Of a stretch of DNA of 5,451 nucleotides, positions 5,359 to 5,451 are shown piece after piece. The notes under the pieces were generated by a model. It saw only the letters and a program-made list of their open reading frames with translations. It was not told the DNA's origin and did no database searches. The DNA comes from Bacteroidales bacterium (GTDB lineage Bacteria; Bacteroidota; Bacteroidia; Bacteroidales; UBA3824): contig JAFXMJ010000498.1 in the NCBI GenBank assembly GCA_017530465.1, forward strand, positions 1 through 5,451. The letters are read 5' to 3'. Numbering within the stretch: the stretch's first letter is position 1; every line of letters starts with the position of its first letter. The translations under genes were made by a program, and so were the position numbers.

Positions 5359-5451
5359 ATGATTGCGTTTTTGGCGGTGATAACGATTGTAAGAGGTTGC
5401 GCGGCGTTGTCGGGCTTGCTGAGTTTCGCCAAGTGCAATTTTGTCTTCAAC
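5359..5451 (+). CDS. Start of a lipoprotein-like gene, probably with a damaged 5' end (3' end outside window)
   Basis: From ATG 5359 the frame is open to the window edge (31 codons): a hydrophobic stretch MIAFLAVITIV, then RGC and AALSGLLSFAKCNFVF, which looks like a lipoprotein signal with the acylated cysteine at residue 14. Two things are odd. An in-frame ATG AAA lies 18 bases upstream (5341), followed directly by TAA (5347-5349); with a sense codon there the protein would gain a normal lysine-containing n-region. Starting at 5359 leaves no basic residue before the hydrophobic core. The lipobox also has Arg at -2, which is unusual. It may be a pseudogene, a gene using the second ATG, or a sequencing error. 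The SGLLSFAKCNF segment recalls small Bacteroidales lipoproteins of unknown function. It may be co-transcribed with the polyprenyl synthase gene. Confidence 0.5.
   Translation, partial: MIAFLAVITIVRGCAALSGLLSFAKCNFVFN

Noticed and set aside
1..5451. CRISPR array, tRNA, rRNA, insertion sequence or phage gene
   Set aside because: No spaced direct repeats, cloverleaf, ribosomal RNA motif, transposase or integrase signature was seen on either strand.

Overview
The window looks like a chromosomal stretch from a Bacteroidota member, most probably Bacteroidales. The grounds are promoter -7 elements of the TAnnTTTG type (1135-1142, 4278-4285, 4286-4293), little or no Shine-Dalgarno signal before most starts, an OmpA protein with a carboxypeptidase-regulatory-like domain of a kind common in this phylum, and a long-chain polyprenyl synthase with the RRGFFS variant I associate with this phylum. 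No species can be named from the sequence alone.

Layout. Positions 1-1101 hold the 3' end of a large OmpA-family envelope gene, followed after 9 bases by a YhbP/UPF0306-type flavin split-barrel gene. A -7 element then precedes two exported proteins of unknown function: a lipoprotein (1206-2099) and a signal-peptide protein with four cysteines in its mature part (2195-2788). A 323-base gap between convergent genes (2789-3111) carries a terminator for each side and an interleaved pair of inverted repeats between them. Next come two minus-strand genes (3641-4234, then 3112-3552). Both encode small proteins with two membrane segments and zinc-ribbon-like CxxC pairs, at the C-terminus in one and the N-terminus in the other. 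A compact divergent promoter region separates them from a plus-strand all-trans polyprenyl diphosphate synthase (4332-5306; IspB type, probably making the menaquinone side chain). The window ends in the start of another lipoprotein-like gene, whose apparent original start codon is followed by an in-frame stop at codon 3.

How the genes fit together. Most of the content is cell-envelope biology: peptidoglycan anchoring (OmpA), exported proteins and quinone or lipid-carrier isoprenoid supply. No phage, transposon, CRISPR, rRNA or tRNA feature is visible. The least ordinary parts are the zinc-ribbon membrane protein pair with its back-to-back promoter, the structured 3' region of that pair, and the damaged start of the last gene. 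I see no clear multi-gene novel system; the zinc-ribbon pair is the nearest candidate.
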